Assembly (NCBI GenBank): GCA_016871175.1 | Contig: VFZL01000016.1 | Coordinates: 1 to 64,000, forward strand | From: Acidimicrobiia bacterium | GTDB taxonomy: Bacteria; Acidobacteriota; Vicinamibacteria; Vicinamibacterales; CAVVIG01 | DNA: 64,000 nucleotides | Direction: 5' to 3' | Notes under the pieces: model-generated | Seen by the model: only the letters and a program-made list of their open reading frames with translations | The model's database searches: none | What the model was told of the DNA's origin: nothing | Made by a program: the position numbers and the translations under genes | Shown here: in pieces, positions 30,050-39,320 of the stretch | Position numbering within the stretch: position 1 is the first letter of the stretch | Layout: every line of letters begins with the position of its first letter

Positions 30050-31114
30050 GTGCCGATCCGAACATCCTCCGCTCGAGAGATCGATACGCTCGTCGCCGAG
30101 CTCCGGTCGAGCGACATGGTCGCGCGCGACGCAGCCATTGCACGCCTCACTGTGATCGGCGCGCGCGCCGTCGATCGTCTGTTGGCGCTCGCCGAAGACG
30201 TCGCGTCGCCGTCGGTGGCGCGGACCGCTGCGTTTCGTGTCCTCGAGGGTATCGCCGAACTGCGGACGCTGGCGCCCGCGCTCGAGATCCTGCGTGCGCC
30301 GCTGGGCCGTCGACGCGACCGCACACCCGGCGGTCCCGACGACGAGGTGGCGGTGGCCGCCATCGGCGTGGCACGGGGATTCCTGCAGAGCGGCAGGCAC
30401 GTCGAGGCGCTGGACGCGTTGGCTGCGACTGCCCTCGATCGTCGACGGAGTGAATCGGTTCGCGTGGCGGCGCTACGCGCGCTGGAGGCGCTGGACACGG
30501 CGACGCTCCGCCCGATTCGTGAAGCACTCCTCACGGATGGGAGTCCGCGCCTCCGTGCGTTTGCGCAGGGCGGCTCTGTGGATACAAGCGAGTCGACCAC
30601 GCCGGTCGGAAGCTGGCTCGATGGCACAGAGCATCTCTCGATACCAGACGATCCGGATGAGGTCCGGCACGAGATCGAGCGTCGCGGCAACGACGTGAGC
30701 CTCCCGTTGCTTCACCACGCGCTCGAGGAGATCCGCGAACGCGAAGCCCGGGCGTCCGCGCGAACGCGCCGCGGGTGGCGCGCCGCGCGAACGGCCATCC
30801 ACGTGGCGCTCGCGCACCGAGGCAGCCGTGTCGGGCTCTACGATTTGCGGGAGCTCCTCGAAGCGGCGGACGGACCCGTCGCCGCGCCCCTGTTCACTGC
30901 GGTGGGTCTCATCGGCGACGCGTCGTGTCTTGAACCGCTGGCTGGGCTGTATGCGCGGGATACGTCGGCGTCCTCAAGCGAGGGCTGGCGACGTCAGGTC
31001 CACGACGCGTTCCACGCTATCGTGGCGCGCGAGCACATCACGGCAAGGCACGCCCTGGCGAAAAAGCTCAAAAGGCGCTGGCCCAGCCTGTGGCCCGCCC
31101 TTTGGTTGAGTTAG
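30050..31114 (+). CDS. HEAT-repeat-like protein, function unknown
   Basis: 354 residues from GTG 30050, 9 bases after tatC. Successive helical pairs such as SDMVARDAAIARLTVIGARAV, SVARTAAFRVLEGIAEL and SESVRVAALRALEAL have the Ala/Leu-rich look of HEAT or PBS-lyase-type repeats. There is no signal peptide and no catalytic motif. It is very Arg-rich. Being in the tat operon suggests a cytoplasmic scaffold, but nothing ties it to export. I do not recognise a named family. Confidence 0.7.
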   Translation: MPIRTSSAREIDTLVAELRSSDMVARDAAIARLTVIGARAVDRLLALAEDVASPSVARTAAFRVLEGIAELRTLAPALEILRAPLGRRRDRTPGGPDDEVAVAAIGVARGFLQSGRHVEALDALAATALDRRRSESVRVAALRALEALDTATLRPIREALLTDGSPRLRAFAQGGSVDTSESTTPVGSWLDGTEHLSIPDDPDEVRHEIERRGNDVSLPLLHHALEEIREREARASARTRRGWRAARTAIHVALAHRGSRVGLYDLRELLEAADGPVAAPLFTAVGLIGDASCLEPLAGLYARDTSASSSEGWRRQVHDAFHAIVAREHITARHALAKKLKRRWPSLWPALWLS

Positions 31115-31133
31115 CGGGGGCCCACATCGCGCC

Positions 31134-32591
31134 TCAGTACGACTTGGCGAACCATGCGTCGGCAATCGCGGGTGCGTGGCAGCGCACGCAGCCTTGACCG
31201 GTCGGTCGAGTGTCGAGCGGCATGTTGCGAATCGTGGCCTGCGTGTCGGCCTTGATCTGCTCCTCGCAGTCAGCGGAGCCGCACCAGCCGGTGATCACGA
31301 ACCCGGGGCGTCCCTCCATCGCCTGCTTGAATTCATCGTAGGACGACACACGCTGCGTGTGTGATTCGCGAAACGTCACAGCGGTCTCGTACAAGTGCTG
31401 TTGGATCACGTCGAGCAGACCGCGGACGTGGCCGGCCAGCCCTGCCATCGAGACGCCGGCTTTTTCGCGCGTGTCACGGCGCGCCAGCAGCACCTGCGAC
31501 TTCTCGATGTCCTTCGGGCCAATCTCGAGTCGCAGCGGCACTCCCCGTAGTTCCCACTCGGCGAACTTCCAGCCCGGACGCTCGTCGCGTTCATCCAGGG
31601 TGACGCGCACGCCGGCTTTCACGAGCTCGTCCTTGATCTCGAGCGCGCGAGGCAACACCGTCTCGCGCCAGTTCTCTCGACCAATCGGCACGATCACCAC
31701 CTGATACGGCGCGATCACCGGCGGGAGGACGAGACCGCTGTCGTCGCCGTGGGTCATGATGACTCCGCCGATGAGCCGCGTCGACACGCCCCACGAGGTA
31801 CCCCACACGTGCTGCACCGACTTGTCGCGGGCCTGGAACGTGATATCGAACGCCTTCGCGAAGTTCTGCCCCAGGTTGTGCGACGTGCCGGCCTGGAGCG
31901 CACGACCGTCACCCATCAGCGCTTCGATCGAGTACGTCCGTAAGGCGCCGGCGAACTTCTCGCTCTCGCTCTTCTGCCCTTTGACGACCGGCATGGCCAA
32001 CACTTCCTTGGCGAGCGTGCCGTAGAGATCGAGAATCATCCGTGTTTCGGCCTCGGCCTCGTCGGCGGTTTCGTGCGCCGTGTGGCCCTCCTGCCAGAGG
32101 AACTCCGTGGTGCGCAGGAACGGCCGCGTCACCTTCTCCCAGCGGACCACGTTCGCCCACTGATTGATGAGGATCGGGAGGTCGCGCCACGACTGCACCC
32201 ACTTCGCGTACATCGTGCCGATAATGGCCTCGGACGTCGGGCGGACGACGAGCTTTTCCTCGAGCTCTTCGCCGCCACCGTGCGTCACGTAGGCGACCTG
32301 CGGCGCGAACCCGTCGACGTGCTCCGCTTCTCGGTTGAGGAGGCTTTCCGGAATGAACAGCGGGAAGTACGCGTTGACGTGCCCGGTCCGCTTGAACGCT
32401 CGGTCGAAGTGCTCCTGAATCAGCTCCCAGATAGCGTAGCCGTACGGCCTTATCACCATGCACCCTTTGACTGGCGAGTAGTCGGCCAGCTCGGCACGTC
32501 GAACGACGTCGAGGTACCAGCGAGAGAAGTCCTCCGATCGAGGAGTGATCTCGGTCACGAAGGCATCGGCCTTGTCGGTTTTCTTGGACAT
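31134..32591 (-). CDS. proS: Prolyl-tRNA synthetase, type 3 (archaeal/eukaryal-like)
   Basis: 485 residues; charges tRNA-Pro. The short catalytic core lacks the INS editing domain of the long bacterial form. Class II motifs: GCMVIRPYGYAIWELIQ (motif 1), RWEKVTRPFLRTTEFLWQEGHTAH (motif 2) and GVIMTHGDDSGLVLPP (motif 3). The anticodon domain is followed by the C-terminal zinc-type extension of type 3 enzymes, with cysteines in CGSADCEEQ and GCVRCHAP, ending in the conserved FAKSY. Convergent with the HEAT-like gene. Confidence 0.95.
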   Translation of the reverse strand: MSKKTDKADAFVTEITPRSEDFSRWYLDVVRRAELADYSPVKGCMVIRPYGYAIWELIQEHFDRAFKRTGHVNAYFPLFIPESLLNREAEHVDGFAPQVAYVTHGGGEELEEKLVVRPTSEAIIGTMYAKWVQSWRDLPILINQWANVVRWEKVTRPFLRTTEFLWQEGHTAHETADEAEAETRMILDLYGTLAKEVLAMPVVKGQKSESEKFAGALRTYSIEALMGDGRALQAGTSHNLGQNFAKAFDITFQARDKSVQHVWGTSWGVSTRLIGGVIMTHGDDSGLVLPPVIAPYQVVIVPIGRENWRETVLPRALEIKDELVKAGVRVTLDERDERPGWKFAEWELRGVPLRLEIGPKDIEKSQVLLARRDTREKAGVSMAGLAGHVRGLLDVIQQHLYETAVTFRESHTQRVSSYDEFKQAMEGRPGFVITGWCGSADCEEQIKADTQATIRNMPLDTRPTGQGCVRCHAPAIADAWFAKSY

Positions 32592-32623
32592 CGTCTGTGA
32601 TCGGGGCGTCCCCGAATGTCGAG

Positions 32624-34198
32624 CTACTCGACGCGCTCGTCAGCGAGCCGGTCCGTGAGATGGACTTTCCAGTGTAGATCGTCACGCGAGGGGAAGTCCT
32701 CGCGGAAGTGACCGCCTCGACTCTCAGACCGTCGAAGCGCCGCCCGTGCAATCAGCCGTGAGACGGCCAGCAGGTTGAAGTGACGCCAGTCTTCGGCATC
32801 GAACGACCGCTCGGGTCCTCCAGCTCGTTGCGCACGCGCATACGCGCGGTCGAGCCGGACCACCGTATCCCGCAGCCCCTCGGCGGCTCGAAACAGGCCC
32901 ACCGCACGCCACATCAGATCGCGGACTGCGGCGACCGTTTGCGGCGCATCGATCCCGCGCGCGGACGACACCACCCAGGGGTCGGCTGGGCGCCGGTCGG
33001 GCTTGAGCGGCGCCGCCTCAGGTGGCAGTAGCATAGCGGCCGCCGCCCGCGCCCCGAACACGAGCCCTTCGAGCAACGAGTTGCTCGCCAATCGATTCGC
33101 GCCGTGGACACCCGTGCAGGCGGCCTCGCCAGCCGCATACAGCCCCGGCACCGACGTGCGTCCCCACTCATCGGTGTCGATCCCGCCCATGATGTAGTGC
33201 GCCGCCGGTCCGACGGGAATCGAGTTGACGGCGATATCCAGCCCCACTTGCCGGCACGTGTCGGCGATCGTCGGAAACCGGCTCCGAATGTGCTCCGCGT
33301 CGAGGTGCGCGAGGGTCAGGAACACCGGTCCGTTCGTCCGGTCCATCTCCCGCACGATGCTGCGCGCAACGACATCGCGAGGGGCGAGGTCACCGGCTGG
33401 GGTGTAGCGGGTCATGAACGCTTCGCCGCGACTGTTGACGAGACGCGCCCCCTCGCCCCTGAGAGCTTCCGAAATCAGGAACCGCGGCGCACCGGCCTTG
33501 CTCAACGCCGTCGGGTGGAATTGGACGAACTCCAGATCGGCCATGCGTGCGCCAGCGTGAAACGCGAGCGCAATCCCGTCGCCGGTCGCCACGCCCGGAT
33601 TCGTCGTTTCACGGAACACCTGACCTGCGCCACCGGTCGCGAGGAGCGTCGCACTGGCGGTCACTTCGTGCCGCTCCCCTTCTGCATCGAAGAATCGGGC
33701 GCCCGCCGCGCCGTTTGCGTCGAGCAACACATCAGCGACGAGCACGTGGTTCATCGTCACCACCGACGTCGTGGTCACCACGCGCTCCCAGAGCGCGCGG
33801 CCGATCTCACGTCCCGTCGCGTCGCCCGCGTGCAGCACGCGACGGACGCTGTGCGCGGCCTCGAGGCCGAAGGCCGGCCGGCCGGACGCGTCGCGGTCGA
33901 ACTGCACCCCCCAGTCGATCAACTCGCGCACGTAGCGCGCGCCGTCCTCGACCAGCGCTCGCACCGCGCCTTCGTCGCACAGTCCGTCTCCAGCCGCGAG
34001 CGTGTCTCGGCCGTGGAGATCGGAGCTGTCTCCTGGTCCCAACGCGGCGGCGATGCCGCCTTGTGCGTATCTGGTGTTGCTTTCGCTCGCGGATGCCTTC
34101 GTGAGGATCAGCACGCGCCCAAATGGTGCCAGCGCGATCGCCGCACGAAGGCCGGCAATGCCACCGCCGACAATCAAGAAGTCCGTCTGTGTCTTCAC
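32624..34198 (-). CDS. nadB: L-aspartate oxidase
   Basis: 524 residues; an FAD enzyme that oxidises aspartate to iminoaspartate, the first step of bacterial NAD synthesis. FLIVGGGIAGLRAAIAL binds FAD. SNTRYAQGGIAAALGPGDS, MGGIDTDEWGRTSVPGLYAAGE and GVHGANRLASNSLLEGLVFG are the flavoprotein signatures that favour NadB over succinate dehydrogenase. nadA and nadC are not next to it. 32 bases upstream of proS on the same strand and divergent from aroB. Confidence 0.93.
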   Translation of the reverse strand: MKTQTDFLIVGGGIAGLRAAIALAPFGRVLILTKASASESNTRYAQGGIAAALGPGDSSDLHGRDTLAAGDGLCDEGAVRALVEDGARYVRELIDWGVQFDRDASGRPAFGLEAAHSVRRVLHAGDATGREIGRALWERVVTTTSVVTMNHVLVADVLLDANGAAGARFFDAEGERHEVTASATLLATGGAGQVFRETTNPGVATGDGIALAFHAGARMADLEFVQFHPTALSKAGAPRFLISEALRGEGARLVNSRGEAFMTRYTPAGDLAPRDVVARSIVREMDRTNGPVFLTLAHLDAEHIRSRFPTIADTCRQVGLDIAVNSIPVGPAAHYIMGGIDTDEWGRTSVPGLYAAGEAACTGVHGANRLASNSLLEGLVFGARAAAAMLLPPEAAPLKPDRRPADPWVVSSARGIDAPQTVAAVRDLMWRAVGLFRAAEGLRDTVVRLDRAYARAQRAGGPERSFDAEDWRHFNLLAVSRLIARAALRRSESRGGHFREDFPSRDDLHWKVHLTDRLADERVE

Positions 34199-34209
34199 GC
34201 GTGACCGGG

Positions 34210-34218
34210 TGCTATCCT
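34210..34218 (+). promoter_or_regulatory. Extended -10 element of aroB
   Basis: TGCTATCCT at 34210-34218, about 38 bases before the aroB ATG, in the 57-base divergent gap with nadB. No convincing -35. It resembles the rimP element TGCTATACT. Confidence 0.35.
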
Positions 34219-34255
34219 AACACTCGGCTCCGAGCGTCTCCGGCGCCACACATTC

Positions 34256-35338
34256 ATGGACCCCGTTCGCTTGACCGTCGCGACACCCTCGCGAACCTAT
34301 CCGATCATCCTCGGCAATGGCACGCTGGCATCGCTCACGCGGTGGCTCGACGAGGCCGGCACGCCGGCCCGTCGGTTCGTCGTGTCGAACGCACTCGTCT
34401 GGCGGCTGCACGGCGAACGCCTCACGTCGGTCGGTCTCCGCAACCCGATTCTCGTGCCCGACGGCGAGCGGTTCAAGAACACGCAGAGCGTGAGCCGGGT
34501 GTACGACGCGCTCATCAAGGCGAATGCTGACCGCGCGTCGACGGTGATCACCTTCGGCGGCGGTGTGCTCGGAGATCTCGCGGGCTTTGCTGCCGCGTCG
34601 TATCTTCGCGGTGTGCCGTTGGTCCACATACCCACGACGCTCCTGGCGCAGGTGGACAGCTCGATCGGCGGGAAAGTCGGCGTGAACCATCCGCTCGGAA
34701 AGAATTTGATTGGCGCGTTCCACCAGCCGCACGCCGTGGTGATCGACCTGGCTGTGCTCAACACGCTCCCGCGCCGAGAGTTTCGAGCCGGCCTCTATGA
34801 GGTCATCAAATACGGCGTGACGTCGAGCCCGGGGTTGTTCGATCGGATCGTGAGAGACCGTACCGCAATCTTCGCGAAGAAGCCGGAGGTGCTTCTTCCG
34901 ATCGTGGCCGAGTCCTGCCAGATCAAGGCAGATATCGTGGCTGCGGACGAACGAGAGTCTGGGCTGCGCCGCATCTTGAACTTCGGCCACACCGCCGGTC
35001 ATGCGCTGGAGGCCGTGACGAGATACCGGCGGTATCGGCACGGCGAAGCCGTCGCCTACGGCATGCTCGTGGCCGCTGAACTGTCCGTCCGCCGCGGCGC
35101 GCTCGCCAAGACTGATCGCCACGCGCTCGCCGACCTGATCTCAGCCCTTGGGCCACTGCCGCCGATCGGTGACGTGAGCATCGGGCAGATCGTCGATGCG
35201 ATGAAGCACGACAAGAAGATGGTGGCCGGCCGGCTCCACTACGTCTTGCCAAAGGCGATCGGCGGGACGACGATAGTCGACGACGTCACCGAGAAGGAGA
35301 TGAAGCAGGCCCTGCGGACAGTAGGGTTTCGGCGCTAA
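34256..35338 (+). CDS. aroB: 3-dehydroquinate synthase
   Basis: 360 residues; the NAD- and metal-dependent second step of the shikimate pathway. Signatures are FGGGVLGDLAGFAAASYLRG, PTTLLAQVDSSIGGKVGVNH, EVIKYGV, LNFGHTAGHALE (metal ligands) and HGEAVAYGM, with KHDKKMVAG near the end. ATG 34256. Its stop codon lies in a 12-base palindrome shared with the stop codon of the convergent response regulator. Confidence 0.95.
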   Translation: MDPVRLTVATPSRTYPIILGNGTLASLTRWLDEAGTPARRFVVSNALVWRLHGERLTSVGLRNPILVPDGERFKNTQSVSRVYDALIKANADRASTVITFGGGVLGDLAGFAAASYLRGVPLVHIPTTLLAQVDSSIGGKVGVNHPLGKNLIGAFHQPHAVVIDLAVLNTLPRREFRAGLYEVIKYGVTSSPGLFDRIVRDRTAIFAKKPEVLLPIVAESCQIKADIVAADERESGLRRILNFGHTAGHALEAVTRYRRYRHGEAVAYGMLVAAELSVRRGALAKTDRHALADLISALGPLPPIGDVSIGQIVDAMKHDKKMVAGRLHYVLPKAIGGTTIVDDVTEKEMKQALRTVGFRR

Positions 35339-35342
35339 CCGG

Positions 35343-36745
35343 TTAGTCCAGGCCGTACTCCCGAAGTTTCGACGTGAGCAGCCTCAAGGGGATCTGGAGT
35401 ATCTCGGCGGCGCGGCCCTTGTTGCCGCCGGCATCGCGCAGCGTTTGCGCAATCTTGTGCTGTTCCATCTCGGCCAGCACGCGCCGAGTCGCCTCCGTCA
35501 TGCTGCCGGAGAGGTCGACCCTCTGCCACGGGCTCGCCTCGGGGTCGGGCGCGGCGACGATGGGTCCCCGGAACGAGAGATGGAGGTGATGCCCGTGGAT
35601 GGTGTCGCCCTCGGTCAGGATGACCGCGCGCTCGATGCAGTTCTGGAGTTCGCGCACGTTACCCGGACACGGGTATTTCTGCATTTCCTCGACGACCGAG
35701 GGCGCAAAGGCCAGCGACTTCTTGTTGAGATCCCGACAGAAGCGATCAACGAAGAACTTCGCCAGCATGGGAATGTCTTCCTGCCGCTCCCTGAGCGGAG
35801 GCGCCGTGATGGGGAAGACCGACAACCGGAAGCACAGGTCTTCGCAATACTGACGGGCAGCAACTGCCGCCTTCAGATTGCGGTTCGTCGCCGCGACGAC
35901 CCGTACGTCCACCTGAATCGGCACCGTTCCGCCTAGGCGCTCGAAGCGTTTCTCCTCGAGAGCGCGCAGGATCTTGGCTTGAAGCGGCAACGGCAGATCG
36001 CCGATCTCGTCCAAAAAGAGCGGGCCGCGGTGCGCGAGCTCGAACTTGCCAGGCTTCCGCGTCGCGGCCCCGGTAAACGCGCCCTTTTCGTGCCCGAAGA
36101 GCTCCGTCTCGAGCAACGTCTCGGGAATGGCCGCACAGTTGATGGCGACAAACGGACCGTCCGCTCGGGGGCTGAGCGCGTGCAGCGCCCGCGCAAAGAG
36201 CTCTTTTCCCGTGCCGCTCTCGCCCTCTACGAGAACTGTGGTGTCGGTGGCGGCAGCGCGATGCAGCGACAGCGTAACCTGCTTGAGCCTCGGATTCTCT
36301 CCGACGATAGTCGGTGCCCCGCGACGGGCGGCGAGCTCCTCCTTCAAGAGGATGTTCTCCGTCGCCATGCGCCGCTGAGCAGCGGCGCGCTCGACCATGA
36401 GCAAGAGATGGTCGGGATCGACAGGCTTGGCGAGAAAATCGAGCGCCCCCTCCTTTATCGCTGCGACCGCGTCTTGGATGCTGCCGAACGCGGTCATGAC
36501 GATCACGGCCATCTCGGGGTCCAGCTCCTTCGCCGCTCGCAGGACGCCGAAGCCGTCGCCCTCGGGCAGGCGAAGATCAGACAGGACGATCCCTGGGCGA
36601 AGGTCGCGGAGCGCTTGAACCGCTTCGGGCTGGTCGCGAGCCTCGACAACCGTATGCCCTTGCGCTTCGAGGGCATGGCGGAGCATCGCCAGCAGGGAGT
36701 CTTTGTCCTCGACCAGGAGGACGGGGGGGCAGGCGGACGATGCAC
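35343..36745 (-). CDS. Sigma-54-dependent response regulator (NtrC family); start disrupted at a C7 tract
   Basis: Receiver domain (VLLVEDKD, phosphorylated Asp in VLSDLRLPEGDG, K in LAKPVDPDH), AAA+ domain with Walker A GESGTGKEL, the sigma-54-contacting GAFTGA and Walker B PLFLDEIGDL, and a Fis-type HTH (NKGRAAEILQIPLRLLTSKLREYG). The frame stays open past the receiver up to 36851, but that part overlaps the preceding gene and looks meaningless. The natural start would be GTG 36745, overlapping the preceding TAG as TAGTG. It reaches the receiver frame only if the run of seven C (36729-36723) had eight, which would give exactly 467 residues. Either a base is missing, or it starts elsewhere. 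Likely partner: the broken kinase at 40-41 kb. Confidence 0.8.
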
Positions 36746-37326
36746 TAGCGCAGCCAAGCCGGCGGCACGCCGGAGCGTCGCGCCTCTTCCTCAATCTCGG
36801 CGATCGCCTTGTTACGGTCGACCAGGCTCTTTCGGACACGATCGAGCTCATTGATCGCAGCCTGGCGCTCCAGGCCGATCCTGCCGCGCTGAGCCGGATC
36901 GTCGCGATTCACAAAGTCCGTCGTCAGCCCGTTGATGCGTGACTGGAGCGAGTCGGCAAACATCTGGTCGCGCCGCAAGCTCTCACGCGCCTGCCTGATA
37001 CGGTCCGACCAGAACTTCTCGTCCTTCGGGCCGCGCTTCTCGTTTTTCCCCTTCCCGTCCTTGCCGTCCTTGTCGTCCTTGTCGGCAACCTCAGTGGCCT
37101 GCGAGGCGGCATCGGCAGCCTTCGGGGCGTCGTCGACCGGCGGCGCGGCAGAGGGCGGCGGCACCCTGGGAAGATCTCTGTTCGTGATGACCTTTCCAGC
37201 AGGCTTGACCGCCTTTCGGCGCGCCTCTTCTTTCTTCGCCGCGTCGCCGAGACTTTGAGCGTTGGCGAACGAGGCACACAGAATCACGAGGACGGCCGGG
37301 CTGATCGAGAGGATTTTTCGAGACAT
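36745..37326 (-). CDS. Secreted coiled-coil protein, function unknown
   Basis: 193 residues from ATG 37326; the frame extends upstream without meaning. Signal peptide (about 1-24, ending ANAQS), then LGDAAKKEEARRKAVKPAGKVITNRDLP. This is an opening I associate with conserved hypothetical secreted proteins of Acidobacteriota. Next come a Pro- and Asp/Lys-rich linker and a C-terminal helical coiled coil (about 110-190). It lies between the minor pilin genes and the response regulator, so a role at the envelope near the pilus is possible but unproven. Confidence 0.72.
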   Translation of the reverse strand: MSRKILSISPAVLVILCASFANAQSLGDAAKKEEARRKAVKPAGKVITNRDLPRVPPPSAAPPVDDAPKAADAASQATEVADKDDKDGKDGKGKNEKRGPKDEKFWSDRIRQARESLRRDQMFADSLQSRINGLTTDFVNRDDPAQRGRIGLERQAAINELDRVRKSLVDRNKAIAEIEEEARRSGVPPAWLR

Positions 37327-37456
37327 AGCGCTTGTCCTGAAGTATTGGGTAAAAACACGCGCGGCGTGAGCCCTCGCCGAGGCTTTCTGCCTTTGTCTGC
37401 ACGCCACCATACACGCCGGCATACCACGCCGGCACAAACGAGAGACGAGCGCTACC

Positions 37457-38137
37457 TCAGCCGCCCGATTGCCAATCCAAGAGCCGGACCCCTGCTCCGC
37501 CACCCACGCGCGCGACGGTCGCTTCGATTGCACGTCGCGAGCCAGCCGGACCGAACGCCAACGCGCGCAGTCGTATGATGCCCGCCCCAGAGCCGGGCGG
37601 AGTCTCGTCCACATCTGGATTGCCATCTATCTCCCTCGGATCGTCACCGACGAGCACCAGGAGGTAGACAGGGGCCGCTCCCGCCGTCCCTGCAAGGGCG
37701 TGCAACGGCCCGTAGGCGAACGGACGCCACCGCGGATTGTTGGGCCCCCACGGGCGTGCCTGAACGATTGCCGTGCGGTCGGCATCACTGCACGGGGCAA
37801 CGCGTCCACAGCCTGCCAGAGCTACCTCCACATCCACGTCGACGAATGCGCCCCCTGCGACGGTTCGAACGCCAGACGGTGACCCATCCACGAAGCGCGA
37901 GCGGCTCGTGCCGCTCAACACGGTCGTCCACTCGGGCAACGCCTTCAAGTCGACGAGCGCACGGTGGAGACCGGCCTCCGCCGCATGCTCGAGTTGACGG
38001 GCCCAGCGGAATCCTGCCGCAATCCGCACATCGGTGGACGCAATCGAGATCACGGCTGCCGTCGCTGCTGTCAGAAGGCCGGCGAGCGCTAACACCACGA
38101 CGAGGGCCATACCACGCTCCGGGTTGCCGCGCGTCAT
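37457..38137 (-). CDS. PilX-like minor pilin / type IV pilus assembly protein
   Basis: 226 residues from ATG 38137, which overlaps the previous stop as ATGA. The N-terminus (RGMALVVVLALAGLLTAATAAVISIAS) is a positively charged leader plus hydrophobic helix of the PilX type. It lacks the usual Glu at position 5 of the mature helix, as PilX proteins often do. The remainder is beta-rich with two Cys (GCGRVAPC). Expected in the periplasm as a minor pilin primed at the fibre tip. Third of three minor-pilin-like genes. Confidence 0.75.
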   Translation of the reverse strand: MTRGNPERGMALVVVLALAGLLTAATAAVISIASTDVRIAAGFRWARQLEHAAEAGLHRALVDLKALPEWTTVLSGTSRSRFVDGSPSGVRTVAGGAFVDVDVEVALAGCGRVAPCSDADRTAIVQARPWGPNNPRWRPFAYGPLHALAGTAGAAPVYLLVLVGDDPREIDGNPDVDETPPGSGAGIIRLRALAFGPAGSRRAIEATVARVGGGAGVRLLDWQSGG

Positions 38138-39315
38138 CGGCCCAGGACCAAGTTCCTTGGCGTGATGCGCGTGCGCAGCTCGATGTCGGGCGCATACCGG
38201 TCGGCGGTGCGCGCGGTCCCGGCGCGAGCGAACAGAAGCCCGGCCGGGCCACGCAGGGCATCGAGCGCCGCCTCGACGCGAAGCGTCAGCTGAACACTTC
38301 GGATCCGCAACAGATCCGCGTCGTAGCGATTTGGAGCCGCCGGATCGGGACACCACGGACCATCGGTCAGTCGTGCCGGGCGCAGTGGGATGAGCGGCCC
38401 ACTTGCTGAACCGAGCGTCGCAAGCTTCGGCGTGCCGATAGCCGTGCCGTTTTCGGCGAACAAACAGCTTTCGCCACTGATGTGTGGCATGACACCGCCG
38501 TCGGCGACCGGCGGTGGCGGTCCGTAAGTGGTCCACGGGCCGCTGGGATCTGACAACGGCCGTCGCATCCGCGGTGGATCGGGTTCTCCAAAATAGTCGA
38601 CCGCTAAGGACACCACGTGATCGACGACCGGTGAGTCAGGTGCTCTCCCTCCGTCGTACTTCGCCAGTTGCGGAGGACGCCCGGCCACCGGCTGGCGGAC
38701 GGCGTAGGTGCGCCTCCGGATGGGAACGACGGCGCTGCCAACCGGATACACCTTCGACGAGGTGGGTCCGATGTGACGAACCCAGAGTGTGGGCGCCGTC
38801 ACGTCGACGATCGCGAAGACATCGAACCCGCCTTCAGCGTCGGCCACCAAGAGGTCCATGTCGGTAACCAGGCCGCACGTGGAAGACAAAGGGGGACACC
38901 CCGGTTCGGTCGTGACACGAAGTCCGCCGCTCTGCGCGGGCACTGGCGTCATGGCCGTGGAGACCACCCACGGCAACGGCGTCGCGGTGAGGATGGTCAT
39001 CACCTCAGGTCTGAACGTGCCGGGCGGATCCGCGCCGCGCAGGCCGAGCCGCATCGGCCACAGTGCCGGAACCCAGGCCGCGAGCGACGGGCGAGCTGTG
39101 CTCAGCGACCCGCCGAGCCCGGCACCGGACACGTCGCGCTCGAGCGCATCGAGAGCCGCACGTATTCGCTGCTGCATGTCCACCCGCTCACTCTGAGTGC
39201 TGAAGACACCCTCGGTGGGATCGACCTGACCGAATCCGAGCGCCAGCACGACGAGGAAGAGGGTACTTGCCACCACGAATTCAACGATGGAGAACCCGCG
39301 CGTATCGGTGACCAT
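38134..39315 (-). CDS. PilW-like prepilin-type protein
   Basis: 393 residues from ATG 39315, 5 bases after the preceding gene. The frame is open further upstream but overlaps that gene. Prepilin signature: DTRGFSIVEFVVASTLFLVV, with cleavage after Gly and Glu at +5. It is followed by the QQRIRAALDALERDVSGAG helix typical of PilW/PulJ-type minor pilins. The large C-terminal part is beta-rich with several Cys. Should be processed by the prepilin peptidase at 44436-45206. Confidence 0.82.
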   Translation of the reverse strand: MVTDTRGFSIVEFVVASTLFLVVLALGFGQVDPTEGVFSTQSERVDMQQRIRAALDALERDVSGAGLGGSLSTARPSLAAWVPALWPMRLGLRGADPPGTFRPEVMTILTATPLPWVVSTAMTPVPAQSGGLRVTTEPGCPPLSSTCGLVTDMDLLVADAEGGFDVFAIVDVTAPTLWVRHIGPTSSKVYPVGSAVVPIRRRTYAVRQPVAGRPPQLAKYDGGRAPDSPVVDHVVSLAVDYFGEPDPPRMRRPLSDPSGPWTTYGPPPPVADGGVMPHISGESCLFAENGTAIGTPKLATLGSASGPLIPLRPARLTDGPWCPDPAAPNRYDADLLRIRSVQLTLRVEAALDALRGPAGLLFARAGTARTADRYAPDIELRTRITPRNLVLGR

Positions 39316-39320
39316 CGCCG

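Noticed and set aside
37418-37437. GCCGGC...GCCGGC inverted repeat upstream of the coiled-coil gene
   Set aside because: Six-base self-palindromic arms in GC-rich DNA with no T-run; not supportable as a terminator or operator.
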